7,092 bases of DNA, taken from the NCBI GenBank assembly GCA_002497905.1, contig DAFJ01000096.1, positions 1 to 7,092 on the forward strand. The letters run 5' to 3'. The translations under genes and the position numbers were made by a program. Positions within the stretch are counted from its first letter, which is position 1. Every line of letters starts with the position of its first letter. This document shows, piece after piece, positions 6,109 to 7,092 of the stretch. The notes beneath the pieces were generated by a model. The model saw only the letters and a program-made list of their open reading frames with translations. It did not search any database and was not told where the DNA came from. Source of the stretch: Euryarchaeota archaeon UBA251 (GTDB taxonomy: Archaea; Thermoplasmatota; Poseidoniia; Poseidoniales; Thalassarchaeaceae).

Positions 6109-6456
6109 ATGAGCATCCTACAAGCCTATACAGACGCATGGAATAATGGAGACACGGAAACCCTAGATCGAATTATCCACGATGATTTCGTGTTCAATCC
6201 ACATGTTGGTGGTGTAACGATGGGTAAGTCGGACGTGATTGGATTTGCCGGCAATGATGCGGTTCGTGGTGAGCATGAGAGAATTCTATACGAGAATGAC
6301 GAGATTGGTGTAATGCACAGTATTGCCCACTTTGCAAATGGCTCTGCTTCTGAAGCAGTACTCTCTTTTGTTCGCATCATGGATGGAAAAATCATCTCCA
6401 TGGAGACAGGCGCAACCCCTCTGAGTGATGACTACGTTCTAATCGGTCAGAGTTGA
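6109..6456 (+). CDS. Small NTF2/SnoaL-like domain protein
   Basis: A 115-residue single-domain protein with the layout of the SnoaL-like/NTF2 superfamily. An N-terminal helix reads Y-T-D-A-W-N-N-G-D (about 7-15), followed by a second helix D-x-x-F-V-F-N-P (about 25-31) and then a curved sheet ending in FVRIMDGKIISMETG (about 87-101). These cone-shaped domains hold small hydrophobic ligands and serve as isomerases, cyclases, or stress and scaffold proteins; the sequence does not say which. No signal peptide or membrane segment is seen. The probable promoter includes the inverted repeat ending 21 nt upstream. Its stop codon is separated from that of the convergent carbonic anhydrase by one base. 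Function unassigned. Confidence 0.7.
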   Translation: MSILQAYTDAWNNGDTETLDRIIHDDFVFNPHVGGVTMGKSDVIGFAGNDAVRGEHERILYENDEIGVMHSIAHFANGSASEAVLSFVRIMDGKIISMETGATPLSDDYVLIGQS

Positions 6457-6457
6457 A

Positions 6458-6955
6458 TCAAGCCTCGATTATCTTGATGCGACCTGAATCTACATCGTAG
6501 ATGCCGCCATGAACGCTGCATCCTTCCTTTAGGTGAGGATTCGAGCGCAGCTTCCGTACTGCATCGACAAGCGCATCTTCTTGATTGTTGATGGTTCGAA
6601 TCTTTAGTTCGGAAACGTCAATACTACTACTCATTTTGATAATATCTCGCATTTGAGTTTCAGTTGCGGAGGCCATCGCGCAACGGGTATGCGGTAGAAT
6701 GAGAATCCGATTTACATCTAGTAGATGACTTGCTAGCACAAGATCATGTGTTGAGTTTTCATCCAATTGTGCCCCCGCATTTCGGACCACCTTGACATCA
6801 CCAAGTGCGAGTCCTCCGAGGGCCAGTGGATCGATTCGACAATCGATGCAAGTAAGTATTGCGAGTCCTTTTGCTGCGCGTCCGACAAGTCGCTCATGTT
6901 GGAAGTTTTCCGCATATGCTTCGTTGGCCGCAAGGATGTCATCGATTCCGCCCAT
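6458..6955 (-). CDS. Small beta-class carbonic anhydrase
   Basis: A 165-residue beta-carbonic anhydrase that interconverts CO2 and bicarbonate in the cytoplasm. The zinc ligands are Cys36 in CIDCR and the H-x-x-C pair His89/Cys92 in PHTRCAMA. Asp38 and Arg40 form the conserved catalytic dyad, and RNAG (58-61) is the usual loop. The compact length and the C-terminal HGGIYDVDSGRI resemble the short beta-CAs typified by mycobacterial Rv1284. Start choice: the ATG at 6955 gives MGGIDDILAANEAYA, which aligns well with the start of that group. An in-frame ATG at 6982 would add nine mostly basic residues. An 11-bp direct repeat surrounds the start codon, and another frame is open upstream (see the repeat entry), so the N-terminus is less certain than the core. 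Confidence 0.9.
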   Translation of the reverse strand: MGGIDDILAANEAYAENFQHERLVGRAAKGLAILTCIDCRIDPLALGGLALGDVKVVRNAGAQLDENSTHDLVLASHLLDVNRILILPHTRCAMASATETQMRDIIKMSSSIDVSELKIRTINNQEDALVDAVRKLRSNPHLKEGCSVHGGIYDVDSGRIKIIEA

Positions 6956-6967
6956 ACATCGATTCCG
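6940..6967. repeat. 11-bp direct repeat bracketing the carbonic anhydrase start
   Basis: CATCGATTCCG occurs at 6940-6950 and again at 6957-6967, six bases apart, with the carbonic anhydrase start codon (6953-6955) in the gap. On the coding strand both copies can read Gly-Ile-Asp, but in different frames. The upstream copy continues an open frame from an ATG at 7017 (MARIYSNNPETQCIAEDGID). The 17-base period is not a multiple of three, so a duplication may have cut off an older N-terminus. It could also be chance or a paired protein-binding site. Confidence 0.45.
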
Positions 6968-7053
6968 TCTTCGGCGATACATTGAGTTTCAGGGTTATTG
7001 GAGTAAATCCTAGCCATCGTCAGCCTGATGTGGGAAGGGGGTTACGCACTGAT

Positions 7054-7092
7054 ATGGCGGGTGAAGTAATCGATGCAGAACTCGCCCCTTCA
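7054..7092 (+). CDS. Possible start of a plus-strand gene running off the window
   Basis: An ATG at 7054 opens a frame reading M-A-G-E-V-I-D-A-E-L-A-P-S to the edge. A purine-rich GGGAAGGGGG (7032-7041) lies 12 nt upstream and could act as a loose ribosome site. It would diverge from the carbonic anhydrase gene. Thirteen codons identify nothing, and the frame is also open upstream (for example a GTG at 7030), so both the start and the gene itself are tentative. Confidence 0.35.
   Translation, partial: MAGEVIDAELAPS

Noticed and set aside
6126..6401. Open frame antisense to the SnoaL-like gene
   Set aside because: Its translation has no recognisable domain pattern and lies opposite a gene with a coherent NTF2-like fold, so it is a coding shadow.
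1..7092. CRISPR arrays, tRNA or rRNA genes, insertion sequences, phage genes
   Set aside because: I looked for repeat-spacer patterns, cloverleaf-like sequences, transposase motifs and terminal repeats and found none; the genes fill almost the whole window.

Overview
The window reads as compact prokaryotic chromosome with short spacers and no mobile element, tRNA, rRNA or CRISPR array that I can see. The best guess for the source is a planktonic euryarchaeon of the Marine Group II (Poseidoniales) kind. The grounds are a clear archaeal TATA box exactly where a leaderless transcript would need it, no convincing Shine-Dalgarno sequence before most starts, a lipobox-bearing thioredoxin-like protein, and a mix of bacterial-type enzymes. 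This is inference: no single marker gene in the window proves it.

Left half, minus strand (about 3161 down to 1): a tight run of genes reading Rieske [2Fe-2S] protein, CrtI/CrtN-type carotenoid desaturase, thioredoxin-fold lipoprotein, ABA4-like four-helix membrane protein, and probably a further gene whose first six codons are cut by the left edge. Spacers are 61, 4, -4 (an ATGA overlap) and 6 nt. The set looks like a carotenoid-making or carotenoid-modifying operon. The desaturase has its own TATA box about 25 nt before its ATG.

Centre: a 135-bp divergent spacer (3162-3296) separates this operon from a plus-strand run. That run starts with a bacterial-type endonuclease VIII (nei) for base-excision repair. 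It continues with a family 1 glycoside hydrolase carrying an uncleaved N-terminal membrane anchor, an SRPBCC (START-like) lipid-binding-fold protein, and a small NTF2/SnoaL-like protein. A perfect 8-bp inverted repeat sits in the promoter position before the last gene.

Right end: a small beta-carbonic anhydrase on the minus strand converges on the SnoaL-like gene with a single base between the two stop codons. An 11-bp direct repeat brackets its start codon. A plus-strand gene may begin at 7054 and run off the window.

The most interesting points are: (1) the Rieske-desaturase-lipoprotein-ABA4 operon, which suggests an uncharacterised xanthophyll or retinoid step in a prokaryote; and (2) the membrane-anchored GH1 enzyme, whose charge pattern puts its catalytic domain on the cytoplasmic face, next to a lipid-binding-fold protein. 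The second pairing suggests glycolipid or glycosylated-isoprenoid turnover rather than sugar scavenging.
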